Assembly: GCA_945900785.1 (NCBI GenBank)
Contig: CAMDJM010000027.1
Location: 1-57,529, forward strand
Direction: 5' to 3'
Length of the DNA: 57,529 nt
Source: Akkermansia muciniphila
GTDB lineage: Bacteria; Verrucomicrobiota; Verrucomicrobiia; Verrucomicrobiales; V1-33
The position numbers were made by a program, and so were the translations under genes. Below, piece after piece: positions 43,491-51,662 of this stretch. The notes under the pieces are model-generated. The model saw nothing but the letters and a program-made list of their open reading frames with translations. It did no database searches and was not told the origin of the DNA. The stretch's first letter is position 1. The number at the start of each line of letters is the position of its first letter.

Positions 43491-44190
43491 GTTCAACACG
43501 GGTGAGAACTTCCTGATAACCTTCCATAACCCCGCCCAGATCCTGGCGGAAGCGGTCCTTGTCCAGCTTCTTGCCAGTCTCCATATCCCAAAGGCGGCAG
43601 GTGTCCGGGCTGATCTCATCAGCAAGGACAATGTTGTGGCGGTTAGGGTAGAGGCGGCCAAATTCCAATTTAAAGTCCACCAGCGTGAGGCTGGCCTTGG
43701 CAAAGAAAGTCGTCAGGAGCCGGTTGATCTTCAGCGCCGAGCGTTTGATTTTCTCCATCTCATCGCCCCGGGCCAGACCCAGCTCGCGGATATGCTCGTC
43801 ATTGATCATGGGATCGCCCAGGGCATCGCTCTTGTAATAGCACTCGATGATCGGCTGGCGCAGCTTGTGCCCTTCGGCCAGACCGGTGCGTTTCGCCAGG
43901 CTGCCGGCGACCACATTGCGGATCACCACCTCGATCAGAATGATCTCCACGCGCTTGACGATCAGGGTGTTCTCCGTGTCATCGCGGACGAAATGGGTCG
44001 GAACCCCATCGCGTTCCAGCAACTCATAAAGGTGGAGGCTGAGGCGCTTATTCATGGCTCCCTTGGTGGCGAAGCTTTCCTTTTTCGCCCCATTGAAGGC
44101 GGTCGCGTCGTCCTTGAACTCCATGAGGACTTCATTCGGGTCTTCGGTCGTAAAGAGGCGCTTTGCTTTGCCTTCGTAAATGAGTGACAT
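43474..44190 (-). CDS. purC: Phosphoribosylaminoimidazole-succinocarboxamide synthase PurC
   Basis: SAICAR synthase of purine biosynthesis: CAIR plus aspartate plus ATP. From 44190 the protein is 238 residues, the family length, starting MSLIYEGKAKRLFTTEDPNE. The motifs are YEGKAKRLF, the ATP-lysine region EFKDDATAFNGAKKESFATK, VIRNVVAGSLAKRTGLAEG and LEFGRLYPNRHNIVLADEIS with SPDTCRLWDM. A frame starting 72 bases further upstream is unlikely because the family starts here. Its 3' end overlaps the PurS-like gene by 17 bases, so the two are probably translated together. The pyrD gene starts on the opposite strand 70 bases away. Confidence 0.95.
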   Translation of the reverse strand: MSLIYEGKAKRLFTTEDPNEVLMEFKDDATAFNGAKKESFATKGAMNKRLSLHLYELLERDGVPTHFVRDDTENTLIVKRVEIILIEVVIRNVVAGSLAKRTGLAEGHKLRQPIIECYYKSDALGDPMINDEHIRELGLARGDEMEKIKRSALKINRLLTTFFAKASLTLVDFKLEFGRLYPNRHNIVLADEISPDTCRLWDMETGKKLDKDRFRQDLGGVMEGYQEVLTRVEHALAS

Positions 44191-44260
44191 GCCTGGGAGG
44201 GAGAAAGGGGTGGGGGGTGCGAAACCGCACGGAAAGGCTTGCACTAGGCCCCGGCATGGC

Positions 44261-45361
44261 ATGAGTCAAGGCAAGATGCCCACCGCCCCGTCATCCCCCT
44301 CCTGCCTCGCCACGCTCGCCCGCACCGCCATGGAAGCCTCGTGGCCGCTGCTGAAAGCCGGCTTGTTTCAACTCGATGCCGAGACCGCCCACCATGTGAC
44401 CCTGCGCGGCCTGAAAGTCGCGGAATCCCTTGGGGCCCTGCGCCTTTTGCCCGCCCTGGTGGACGCCGCTCCGGTGACGGTGGCGGGGCTGCGCTTCCCG
44501 AACCGGGTCGGCCTCGCTGCCGGATTGGATAAAGCCGGGCAGTGCGTCAATGGCTTCGGAGCCATGGGCTTTGGCCACGTGGAAATCGGCACCCTGACCC
44601 CCCGCCCGCAGCCGGGAAATCCCCAGCCCCGCCTCTTCCGCATCGTGGAACGCGAAGCCATCGTGAACCGCATGGGCTTCAACAATCCCGGCATCCGTCA
44701 GGGGCAGGCCAACGCCGCCGGACGCACCTTCCCTGGCATCCTCGGGGTGAATATCGGGAAAAACTTCGACACACCGAATGAGCGCGCCTCCGATGACTAT
44801 GTGCTGGGCCTGCGTGGGGCCTGGTCCTGGGCAGACTACGTCACGGTCAATCTCAGCTCCCCCAACACCAAAGGCCTGCGCGACCTCCAGCAGGACGATG
44901 CCTGCCGCGCCCTCATCCGCACCCTGCACGCCGAGCAGCGGGATCTCGCCCAGCAACACCAGCGCCACGTTCCCGTCTTCATCAAGATCGCCCCCGACCT
45001 GGAACCGGCCCACCGGCAAAGCCTGGCGCGGCTTTTTGTGGAAGAAAAACTGGAAGGCGTCATCGCCACCAACACCACCCTCAGCCGCACCCACACCGAA
45101 GGCCTGCGCCACAGCACGGAAGGCGGCGGCCTCAGCGGAGCCCCCCTCACGGCCCGCGCCACCCACTTCATCGCCGCCCTGGCCCGGGACTTGGAGGGAG
45201 CCCTGCCCATCATCGGAGCCGGCGGCATCTTGTCCGGAGCCGATGCCGTGGAAAAACTCCAGGCCGGTGCCACCCTCATCCAACTCTACTCCGGCCTCAT
45301 CTACCGCGGCCCCGCCCTCGTCCGGGAATGCGTGGAATCCTGCGCCGCCGCACTGGCCTGA
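44261..45361 (+). CDS. pyrD: Dihydroorotate dehydrogenase (quinone), class 2
   Basis: Oxidises dihydroorotate to orotate with FMN and membrane quinone, the fourth step of pyrimidine synthesis. The class-2 N-terminal extension is present (AMEASWPLLKAGLFQLDAET). Motifs: VGLAAGLDKAGQCVNGFGAM, GHVEIGTLTPRPQPGNPQPR, MGFNNPGI, GVNIGKN, the catalytic-Ser region VTVNLSSPNTKGLRDLQ, KIAPDL and the FMN-phosphate site IGAGGILSGADAVEKL. ATG 44261 or ATG 44330 could start it; the former adds 23 residues of low complexity. Divergent from purC, so purine and pyrimidine genes share a short intergenic promoter region. Confidence 0.94.
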   Translation: MSQGKMPTAPSSPSCLATLARTAMEASWPLLKAGLFQLDAETAHHVTLRGLKVAESLGALRLLPALVDAAPVTVAGLRFPNRVGLAAGLDKAGQCVNGFGAMGFGHVEIGTLTPRPQPGNPQPRLFRIVEREAIVNRMGFNNPGIRQGQANAAGRTFPGILGVNIGKNFDTPNERASDDYVLGLRGAWSWADYVTVNLSSPNTKGLRDLQQDDACRALIRTLHAEQRDLAQQHQRHVPVFIKIAPDLEPAHRQSLARLFVEEKLEGVIATNTTLSRTHTEGLRHSTEGGGLSGAPLTARATHFIAALARDLEGALPIIGAGGILSGADAVEKLQAGATLIQLYSGLIYRGPALVRECVESCAAALA

Positions 45362-45379
45362 CCCGGCAAAATTGAGAAG

Positions 45380-45694
45380 TTACCCAATCCCTCCTATCTT
45401 GTCGCGCACGAAACGGTATTTGCGATCAATTTCATCGGCAACAACGGCGTCGGAAGGAACGGCCATCGGTCCTGCAGTGGATTCCAGAACCCAGTTGCTG
45501 CCCGATTTTCCGAAGAGCAGCCAGCCATCCATGGAGAAATGCGCTATTCGGACCGTCTCCGGCCTGATCGTATTTATCAAATGAAAAACCTCCTTGCGCT
45601 GGGAGTTTACCGTAAGGAAAGACGCCCCTGCAACAAATCCAAGGCTCAAGCAAGCAACGGAAAATAAGCGGAGGCGACGCATCATGGGCAACAA
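45380..45694 (-). CDS. Small membrane-anchored protein, unknown function
   Basis: A 104-residue frame with a basic N-terminus and one hydrophobic helix (RLFSVACLSLGFVAGASFL, residues 8-26), followed by a short soluble part with HFSMDGWLLFGKSGSNWVLE. ATG at residue 5 is an alternative start. Its G+C content is lower than in most genes here. No family is recognised. It is kept because the membrane helix and open frame are plausible; it could also be spurious. Confidence 0.45.
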   Translation of the reverse strand: MLPMMRRLRLFSVACLSLGFVAGASFLTVNSQRKEVFHLINTIRPETVRIAHFSMDGWLLFGKSGSNWVLESTAGPMAVPSDAVVADEIDRKYRFVRDKIGGIG

Positions 45695-45782
45695 TGGGAT
45701 CCGCCGGGCGAAATTTCAAGTTTGCCAGGAGTTCCTGGATCTCTCATCCATTCCCTGTTCATTTTTTCAACCCCAGTGGTTA

Positions 45783-46802
45783 TTAATTCCCCTGCGCCAC
45801 CCCGGGGCGGTAGATCTCCGGGGTGTTGTCATTCCGGTAGTGTTCGTAGGCGGCGATGATTTCGCGCACGGCTTTGTGGCGCACCACATCCTGGCCGATG
45901 AATTTGATGAAGCGGATGCTGTCCACATTTTCCAGCACCTTGATGGCTTCCCGCAGGCCGCTGAGGCGGGCGTCCTTCAGGTCGATCTGGCTGGGGTCGC
46001 CGGTGATGATGGCACGGGAGTTTTCCCCCAACCGGGTCAGGAACATGAACATCTGCGCCTGCGTGGTATTCTGGGCTTCATCCAGAATGATGAAACTTTT
46101 GCTGAGGGTGCGGCCCCGCATGAAGGCGAGCGGGGCGATCTCGATCTGGCCGCGCTCGATCAGTTTTTCCACCTCATCCACTTCCAGCATATCGTGCAGG
46201 GCATCGTAAAGCGGACGGAGATAGGGCAGGATTTTATCGTTCATGTCCCCGGGGAGAAAACCCAGCGCTTCCCCGGCTTCCACCGCCGGACGTGTCAGGA
46301 CGATGCGTTGCACCGTGCCATTTTTCAGGGCATGCACCGCCGCAGCCATCGCCAGGTAGGTCTTGCCCGTGCCGGCGGGGCCGATGCCGAAGACGACACC
46401 GTGGGCCTGGATCGCCTGCAGATAGGCCAGTTGGGTGCGGGTGCGCGCCGTGATCGGCGGCTTGCGCGGGCTGCCACTGAGCCGGATGGAGGTGAGATCC
46501 GCCAGCGATTCCGCCGGAGCCGAAGCGTTGGCCGCGCGGGCGTTTTGTTTTTCCGTCTCCAGGGCAAAGTGAAAGAAATGCGGATTGATCTCCGCCCCGC
46601 CCCGCCGGGCTTTTTCCAGTTGGTCAAAAACTTTCTGGCCCGTCACCAGATCGTCATCCTCCCCCTCCAGTTTCACCCAGGCGTCGCGCAGCGTCACCTT
46701 GAGCCCCAAGCTGCTGCCGAATGATTTCAGCAGGCTTTCATCGTGCGCGATCAGGCTCTGCAAAAAATGCGGCGTTTCATAGTCGAGGGTAATAACAGGC
46801 AT
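45783..46802 (-). CDS. PhoH family P-loop ATPase
   Basis: A 339-residue PhoH/PhoL-type protein. An N-terminal KH-like region (residues about 15-70) precedes the ATPase. Walker A is GPAGTGKT at 141-148. Walker B is SFIILDEAQNTTQAQMFMFL near 240, followed by TRLGENSRAIITGDPSQIDL and the closing IRFIKFIGQDVVRHKAVREI. PhoH proteins are RNA-associated ATPases linked to RNA processing; E. coli phoH is phosphate-starvation inducible. It lies 48 bases downstream of the GYF-PH gene on the same strand and may form an operon with it. Confidence 0.92.
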   Translation of the reverse strand: MPVITLDYETPHFLQSLIAHDESLLKSFGSSLGLKVTLRDAWVKLEGEDDDLVTGQKVFDQLEKARRGGAEINPHFFHFALETEKQNARAANASAPAESLADLTSIRLSGSPRKPPITARTRTQLAYLQAIQAHGVVFGIGPAGTGKTYLAMAAAVHALKNGTVQRIVLTRPAVEAGEALGFLPGDMNDKILPYLRPLYDALHDMLEVDEVEKLIERGQIEIAPLAFMRGRTLSKSFIILDEAQNTTQAQMFMFLTRLGENSRAIITGDPSQIDLKDARLSGLREAIKVLENVDSIRFIKFIGQDVVRHKAVREIIAAYEHYRNDNTPEIYRPGVAQGN

Positions 46803-46850
46803 AGTGACTGACGGCAGGGGAAAGCACAGGGGAAGGATTCCTTGCCGGTG

Positions 46851-47384
46851 TCAGGCGCGCATTTCCTGGGCGAGACGGCAGACCTTTTCCAGTTGGGCCT
46901 TGGGCAGATCGTCGATCTGAATGATGTGATCGTTGCGGTCGAGGACGGAGAAGGTGGTGCCCATCAGGCCTTCCTTCATCTCCACGCTGATGATGTCCTT
47001 CCACTGGTGATCCTCCACCCGGCTGCCGCCCAGGCTTTGCCGGATGATGATCAGGCGCTCATTCGTCACCACCACACAATCCGGCTTGGTCTTCATCAGC
47101 TTGCGCTTTTGGTGGGCGATGTAAAAAATCTCCTCGTGGCTGCTGATGAGCTGGGTGACCTGCTGGTAGACGTCCACCACCACTTCCGTTTCCTGGCCTT
47201 CGTCCATGAAATGCATCAGGGCTTCCTCCACCTCGAAGACTTCGTCCAAGGGCTTCCACTCGCCAAGGCCGTCATAGTAGATCAGATCGCGCCGGTTAAA
47301 GTGACCTTCGTTAAGCATCGCCAGGAGCTGCTCGGTGTCGTAGGGGCCGTGCTGTTCGTTTTCTTTGGAGACGAAGATTTCCAT
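46851..47384 (-). CDS. GYF-like domain plus bacterial PH domain protein
   Basis: A 177-residue cytoplasmic protein. Residues 1-55 are a GYF_2-like domain (VSKENEQHGPYDTEQLLAML; DGLGEWKPLDEV). Residues about 75-175 form a bacterial PH-like domain, with EEIFYIAHQKRKLMKTKPDC, VVTNERLIIIRQSLGGSRVE, then SVEMKEGLMGTTFSVLDRND and a final helix QLEKVCRLAQEM. GYF_2 domains are common in Verrucomicrobia and Planctomycetes and bind proline-rich peptides. It lies just upstream of phoH. Its partner is unknown. Confidence 0.8.
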   Translation of the reverse strand: MEIFVSKENEQHGPYDTEQLLAMLNEGHFNRRDLIYYDGLGEWKPLDEVFEVEEALMHFMDEGQETEVVVDVYQQVTQLISSHEEIFYIAHQKRKLMKTKPDCVVVTNERLIIIRQSLGGSRVEDHQWKDIISVEMKEGLMGTTFSVLDRNDHIIQIDDLPKAQLEKVCRLAQEMRA

Positions 47385-47505
47385 AGGGTTGCGGCGGTTG
47401 GAGGTTGGGGGGCTTGGTAATTACAATGTCATCATAGCGGCTCCAATGGCCGGAATCCAGAAAAAGTTGCGCAATCCCAATAAAATCCGGAGATTTCCCT
47501 GGGGA

Positions 47506-48246
47506 ATGAGCGAAGATCGCCGCCATTTCCGCTCCATGGCCCGACGTCGATCCCCTGCCCCCCATGCCGGGGAGCAGTGTGCCCCGGTTTCCCGTCTGCC
47601 TGCCAGGACCAAACGCGGGGCGAAGCGGCCCGACGGGGAGAGCCTGGAAGAGGAACTGGACACGCTGCCCCCGCCAGCGCTGCTCCCCCGGCTCGTCTTT
47701 TTTTTGCTATTGGGCCTGCTGGCGGCCCTACTTGCCATAGAAGTCAGGAATGGCCTGCGCCATCCCGGGGTGCGGCGCGTCCCCGGCCCGAAGGGGGCAC
47801 CGGCCCTGACGTTTTATGAGAAAGGGTATGCCTCCGCGCGGGAGGCCTGGTTGTTTGACGAGCCAAAAGGCACCCGCGGGCCACCCCGCCTGATCCAGCG
47901 GATTGATTGCCGGCCCCAGATGACGGACATTGGGGAGATCCGTTGGACGACGGATGGCCAGGCGGTCTACGCGGCGGGCCGCACCGCACAGTCACGCGGG
48001 GTGCCGGTGGTGCGTTGGTTATTTGAATTTTCCAATGGCCGGCTGTATGTTTCCCGGCCGGAGCTGGGCTTGCCAGGGCGCACGGTTTTTGTGGAAGACC
48101 CGGCGGCCCTCACCGCCCGGTGGCATCAGCACAAGGGTGCCGGCCCCCTCGCCGCCGCCTGGTATGACCTGGGCGCGCTCGGACCGGGTTTGTTTTCCTG
48201 GCAAGCCACACGCTGGGAAAAAGCGCTGCCGGATTCTCCGGAATGA
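47506..48246 (+). CDS. Single-pass membrane protein, unknown function
   Basis: A 246-residue protein from ATG 47506; ATG 47536 is an alternative. A basic N-terminal region of 70-80 residues, rich in Arg, Ser and Pro, precedes one membrane helix (LVFFLLLGLLAALLAIEV). The extracytoplasmic part includes PALTFYEKGYASAREAWLFD, RWTTDGQAVYAAGRTAQSRG and VVRWLFEFSNGRLYVSRPEL. No family is recognised. It is divergent from the GYF-PH gene. Confidence 0.6.
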   Translation: MSEDRRHFRSMARRRSPAPHAGEQCAPVSRLPARTKRGAKRPDGESLEEELDTLPPPALLPRLVFFLLLGLLAALLAIEVRNGLRHPGVRRVPGPKGAPALTFYEKGYASAREAWLFDEPKGTRGPPRLIQRIDCRPQMTDIGEIRWTTDGQAVYAAGRTAQSRGVPVVRWLFEFSNGRLYVSRPELGLPGRTVFVEDPAALTARWHQHKGAGPLAAAWYDLGALGPGLFSWQATRWEKALPDSPE

Positions 48247-48348
48247 TCAACAGTTTTTGTATTGACCCTTTGGCTATCCATAATTTTTCCAGTGCTCGCG
48301 TTTTTCTTGCATGATGGGTCAAGTGGACGATAGTTCGCCTTTACCTCA

Positions 48349-49455
48349 ATGGATGCCCTGCCTGTTTCCCTGGTCCGCCCGCTGCGCCTCTGGCCGGGGA
48401 TGGCGCTGGCTTTGGTTTTACTGGGGGCGGGGGGCGTGGTGTTTTACCGCACGTGGTCTGCGGCGCAATCCCGCAGCGCGATTTCAGCCGCCGCGCTGGC
48501 GGAGCGGGAGGCGGAGTTGGCCCTGCGGCAAAAGATTTCAGGATTTCTCACCGGAGAGGCGGCTCCGCTCCTCGCGGGAGCGAAAGCGAAGGATCTGGCT
48601 GCGGTAACCCGCGCTCTGACTTCCCTGGACACTTGTTTTGCCGGATACGCGGCTGGCGTGGATGCATTTACTAACGATCTCACCGGTTGGGGCACGCGCT
48701 TTAAGCTGATCTGGCGGAAGAGCGTGGAGACGGTAAAGCGCCGCGAGATCCCGGAAGGCACGGCCAAACTGGTCCGCGAAAAATTTGATAAACACGTCGT
48801 CTCCGATGCCCGGCTGGAAGCGGATGTCCTGTCGGTGATGAAGCAGTTTGCCTACGAAATGGAGGCCGGGCGGAACGCGTTGCTGGGCTCCCTGCAGACG
48901 CGCCTCGCCGCCTCGGACCTGCCCGTGCAGGTGCGCCAGATCGCTCTGGATGAATTTAAAACTCAATACGGACAACAACTCGCGGCCCTCCTGACCCACC
49001 TTCCCGGCAACTCCGTGATGGTGGGCGTGGGCGGGATCACGGCGGGCATTGTGACCGAGGAAGCGGTGCGGCAGCTGGTCCGGGTGGTGCTCACCCAAGC
49101 CGCCGCGCGCCTCGCCGGGGGGGCCATGGCCAGTGGAGGAGCAGCCGCCACGGCGGTGGCTGCAGGGGGCGCCGGTGGCACGGCGGTAGCCCCCGGCGTG
49201 GGCACCGCCATTGGAGTCGTGGGCGGATTTCTCGTAGGGGCGGTGGTCGACTGGTGGATGACGGCGGAATTCGAAGCCACGGTAAAGACTGATGTCCTGA
49301 ACTTTCTCACCCAAACCCGCGCCACCCTCGTCACCGGCCCGCAGGGGCTCGAAGCGATGCTCAAAGCTCAGGTCGAAAACACTTCCAGCGTTTGGGAGCG
49401 CTCCGTCACGGGGTCCTTCCAGTCCGTCCTCCATCCCCCTGCCCCGATTCCCTGA
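48349..49455 (+). CDS. Unknown membrane protein with a glycine-zipper hairpin
   Basis: A 368-residue protein. An N-terminal membrane helix (PGMALALVLLGAGGVVFY, residues 17-34) is followed by 170 residues of predicted coiled-coil and alpha-helical type (AAALAEREAELALRQKISGF; REKFDKHVVSDARLEADVLS). From about 220 a striking hydrophobic Gly/Ala-rich part begins: MVGVGGITAGIVTEEAVRQL, then LAGGAMASGGAAATAVAAGG and GVGTAIGVVGGFLVGAVVDW. Such glycine zippers occur in membrane-inserting toxins and channel hairpins. No known family is named. It is 27 bases from the next gene, also of unknown function, suggesting a two-gene operon. Confidence 0.7.
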   Translation: MDALPVSLVRPLRLWPGMALALVLLGAGGVVFYRTWSAAQSRSAISAAALAEREAELALRQKISGFLTGEAAPLLAGAKAKDLAAVTRALTSLDTCFAGYAAGVDAFTNDLTGWGTRFKLIWRKSVETVKRREIPEGTAKLVREKFDKHVVSDARLEADVLSVMKQFAYEMEAGRNALLGSLQTRLAASDLPVQVRQIALDEFKTQYGQQLAALLTHLPGNSVMVGVGGITAGIVTEEAVRQLVRVVLTQAAARLAGGAMASGGAAATAVAAGGAGGTAVAPGVGTAIGVVGGFLVGAVVDWWMTAEFEATVKTDVLNFLTQTRATLVTGPQGLEAMLKAQVENTSSVWERSVTGSFQSVLHPPAPIP

Positions 49456-49482
49456 CCTCCCATTCTGACCTAACCTGCTGCC

Positions 49483-50343
49483 ATGAAAATCCTGACCTTC
49501 TTTTTTCTGCTGATCCTGGGAATGCCTGCCTGGGCTCAGGGAGGAGCCGCCATCCGCATCGCGGGCGAATTGGCTGAATCCATTGCCCGCCGCGCCGCTG
49601 GGGAAACCGCCGAAGCCACCGCCCGCGAGCTGGCCCAATTTGGCGGCACCCGCGCCATCCGCGAGGCCCTTGAAATCGCCGAGCGCGAGGGCGGCGAAGC
49701 CCTTATGAAACAAGTCGCCGTCCAAACCGAAAAACACGGCCTGCTGGCCCTCCAAGCCTTGAAAGGAGCAAAAGCTCCGGTGCTGCATGCCTTGGAAGGG
49801 GTGCCCGCAGAACTGGCCGAAAAGAGCCTGCGCGCCCTCGCCAGCGATCCTGTCGCCATGCAGAAGCTCGCCACCGAATTCGGCAGCGCCGCCTTGGAAA
49901 CCGCCGCCAAACACCCCGGCTTGGCCGTGCCGATCGGCAACCGCCTGGGTGCCGAGGGGCTCGATGCTGCACGCCGCCTCACCCTGGATCAAGCCGCCGG
50001 TCTCAGCCGCCATGCCGATGAACTCGCGAAACTCCCCGCCGCTGAGCGCAGTCAATTCCTCGCCATGATCCGCGAAGCCCCCGCCAAAGCCCTCACTTGG
50101 CTGGAAACCCACCCCAAGCTCCTCGTCGCCACGGGAGCCACCGCCGCCGTCGTGCTGGCCCGGAAGGAAATCTTCGGCGATGGAACCCAGCCGGGATTCC
50201 TTGAGCGCGCCACCGCCTCCCTCTATCATGCCTTCGAAAAACCCATCAACCTGGTCCTCGGCGTCCTCAGCGCCATCGCCCTGGCTTGGGGCAGCTTCAA
50301 AGTCTGGGCCTTCTCCCGCCTCTTCCGGAAGCGTAAATCGTAA
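49483..50343 (+). CDS. Unknown exported helical protein, partner of the glycine-zipper protein
   Basis: A 286-residue protein with a signal peptide (MKILTFFFLLILGMPAWAQ). Residues 20-190 are alanine/leucine/glutamate-rich helices (AESIARRAAGETAEATAREL; LAEKSLRALASDPVAMQKLA). A short hydrophobic segment (LLVATGATAAVVLA) and a C-terminal membrane helix (INLVLGVLSAIALAWGSFKV) end in a basic tail RLFRKRKS. The topology suggests a periplasmic helical body anchored at its C-terminus. It follows the glycine-zipper gene at 27 bases. Function unknown. Confidence 0.7.
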   Translation: MKILTFFFLLILGMPAWAQGGAAIRIAGELAESIARRAAGETAEATARELAQFGGTRAIREALEIAEREGGEALMKQVAVQTEKHGLLALQALKGAKAPVLHALEGVPAELAEKSLRALASDPVAMQKLATEFGSAALETAAKHPGLAVPIGNRLGAEGLDAARRLTLDQAAGLSRHADELAKLPAAERSQFLAMIREAPAKALTWLETHPKLLVATGATAAVVLARKEIFGDGTQPGFLERATASLYHAFEKPINLVLGVLSAIALAWGSFKVWAFSRLFRKRKS

Positions 50344-50442
50344 TTGGATTCACGCTGGCGGTCAGGAAAGGCATGCATGTTCCGAAAAACGATGTGACTG
50401 AAATCCGGTGAGGTCGGCAGATCTGACTCGAATGAGCTTTTG

Positions 50443-51609
50443 TCACATCGCCCGCACCTCCCGCGTCAGGTCCAGCGCCTGCACGAGGCGCAGGCTTTTT
50501 TCGTTGGGCAGGACGCCGGGTTGCATTTGATTCATGACGTAAGCGAAGGCGAGGCCGTGGGCGGGATCCGCAAAGGCGTGGCTGCCGCCGGCACCGGGAT
50601 GACCGAAGGCATCAAGGGAGGGGCCGAAGCGGGAGCGTTGTTTGGTGCCTGCGCTGGTTAGGGGATCCATCATGAAGCCGGCGGAGAAAGAGGTGGGCAG
50701 GCACAGCACGGGGTCGTTTCCATTGACGAGCGGGGTAGTCATCCAGCGCAGGACTTCCGGCGGGATGATTTCCCGGTTCTCCCAGTGGCCATGGTTGGCC
50801 AGCAAGGCATAGAATTTCCCGAGCGCCCGGGCGCTGCCGACGCCGCCGAAGGCCGGCAGACCCGCCTGCCATGCGGTCGGTTGGTTCATCTCTGCTACCG
50901 CATGCAGACCAGCGGGGGATTGGAAAGCGTGGCGGGTTAGACTGTCAGGGGCGGCCATGGCCTGGAAAAAGGCTGCTTCCTCGGGATGGGGCGGTTTGGG
51001 CCGGCCGGGGTAGAGGCGCGCGACGTCAGGATAACGGGATTCCGGCAGCCCGCCAATCCAGAAGTCCAGGCCGAGGGGCCCGGCGAGGCGCTGCCGCCAG
51101 ACTTCGCCCAGAGTGGTGCCTCCGGTCAGACGGCGGACGCATTCGTCCAACAAAAAACCGTAAGTGCGGGGATGGTAGCCATGGGCGGTGCCGGGCCTCC
51201 AGGCCGGAGTCTGATGTTCCAGGGCGTGCACCACGGCGGTATAGTCATGGATGGAAGGAGGATCAGTCAGAGCGGGCAGGCCGGCCTGGTGGGACAGGAG
51301 TTCCCCAAAGGTGAGAGGCAAAGCCAGCTGGGGCCACACCGCGCGGACGGGGGCCTCAAGATCCAGCCGGGCATCGTGCAGGGTGAGCAAAAGGGTGGCG
51401 GCGGCGGGTCCCTTGGTGGCGGAATAGACTGGGACCATGGTTTCCGGGGTCCATGCCGGGCCGTTTTCTTTTGTCAGAGTTCCACCGCAAAGATGCAGGA
51501 TTTCCCGGCCATCCTGCCAGACGGACACGGCGGCCCCGACCTCTCCCAGGGCGGTGAAGTTTTCCTGGAACCGGTCCTGAACATTCTGCAGCGCGGAGTC
51601 AGGAGTCAT
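50443..51609 (-). CDS. Serine hydrolase, beta-lactamase/family VIII esterase type
   Basis: A 388-residue protein of the class C beta-lactamase/EstB-like serine hydrolases. The nucleophile motif SxxK is Ser63-Ala-Thr-Lys66 in VPVYSATKGPAAATL. The second motif lies in HGYHPRTYGFLLDECVRR, where the tyrosine substitutes for the usual YxN. The third is near FGHPGAGGSHAFADP, an HxG in place of KTG, as in esterases of family VIII. No signal peptide is visible, which favours a cytoplasmic esterase over a secreted beta-lactamase. The gene is isolated. Confidence 0.86.
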   Translation of the reverse strand: MTPDSALQNVQDRFQENFTALGEVGAAVSVWQDGREILHLCGGTLTKENGPAWTPETMVPVYSATKGPAAATLLLTLHDARLDLEAPVRAVWPQLALPLTFGELLSHQAGLPALTDPPSIHDYTAVVHALEHQTPAWRPGTAHGYHPRTYGFLLDECVRRLTGGTTLGEVWRQRLAGPLGLDFWIGGLPESRYPDVARLYPGRPKPPHPEEAAFFQAMAAPDSLTRHAFQSPAGLHAVAEMNQPTAWQAGLPAFGGVGSARALGKFYALLANHGHWENREIIPPEVLRWMTTPLVNGNDPVLCLPTSFSAGFMMDPLTSAGTKQRSRFGPSLDAFGHPGAGGSHAFADPAHGLAFAYVMNQMQPGVLPNEKSLRLVQALDLTREVRAM

Positions 51610-51662
51610 GTTCCATGGCAGGGGGGCTTGGCGCGGCGTGCCGCAAAAAAGTGATTTGCAGT

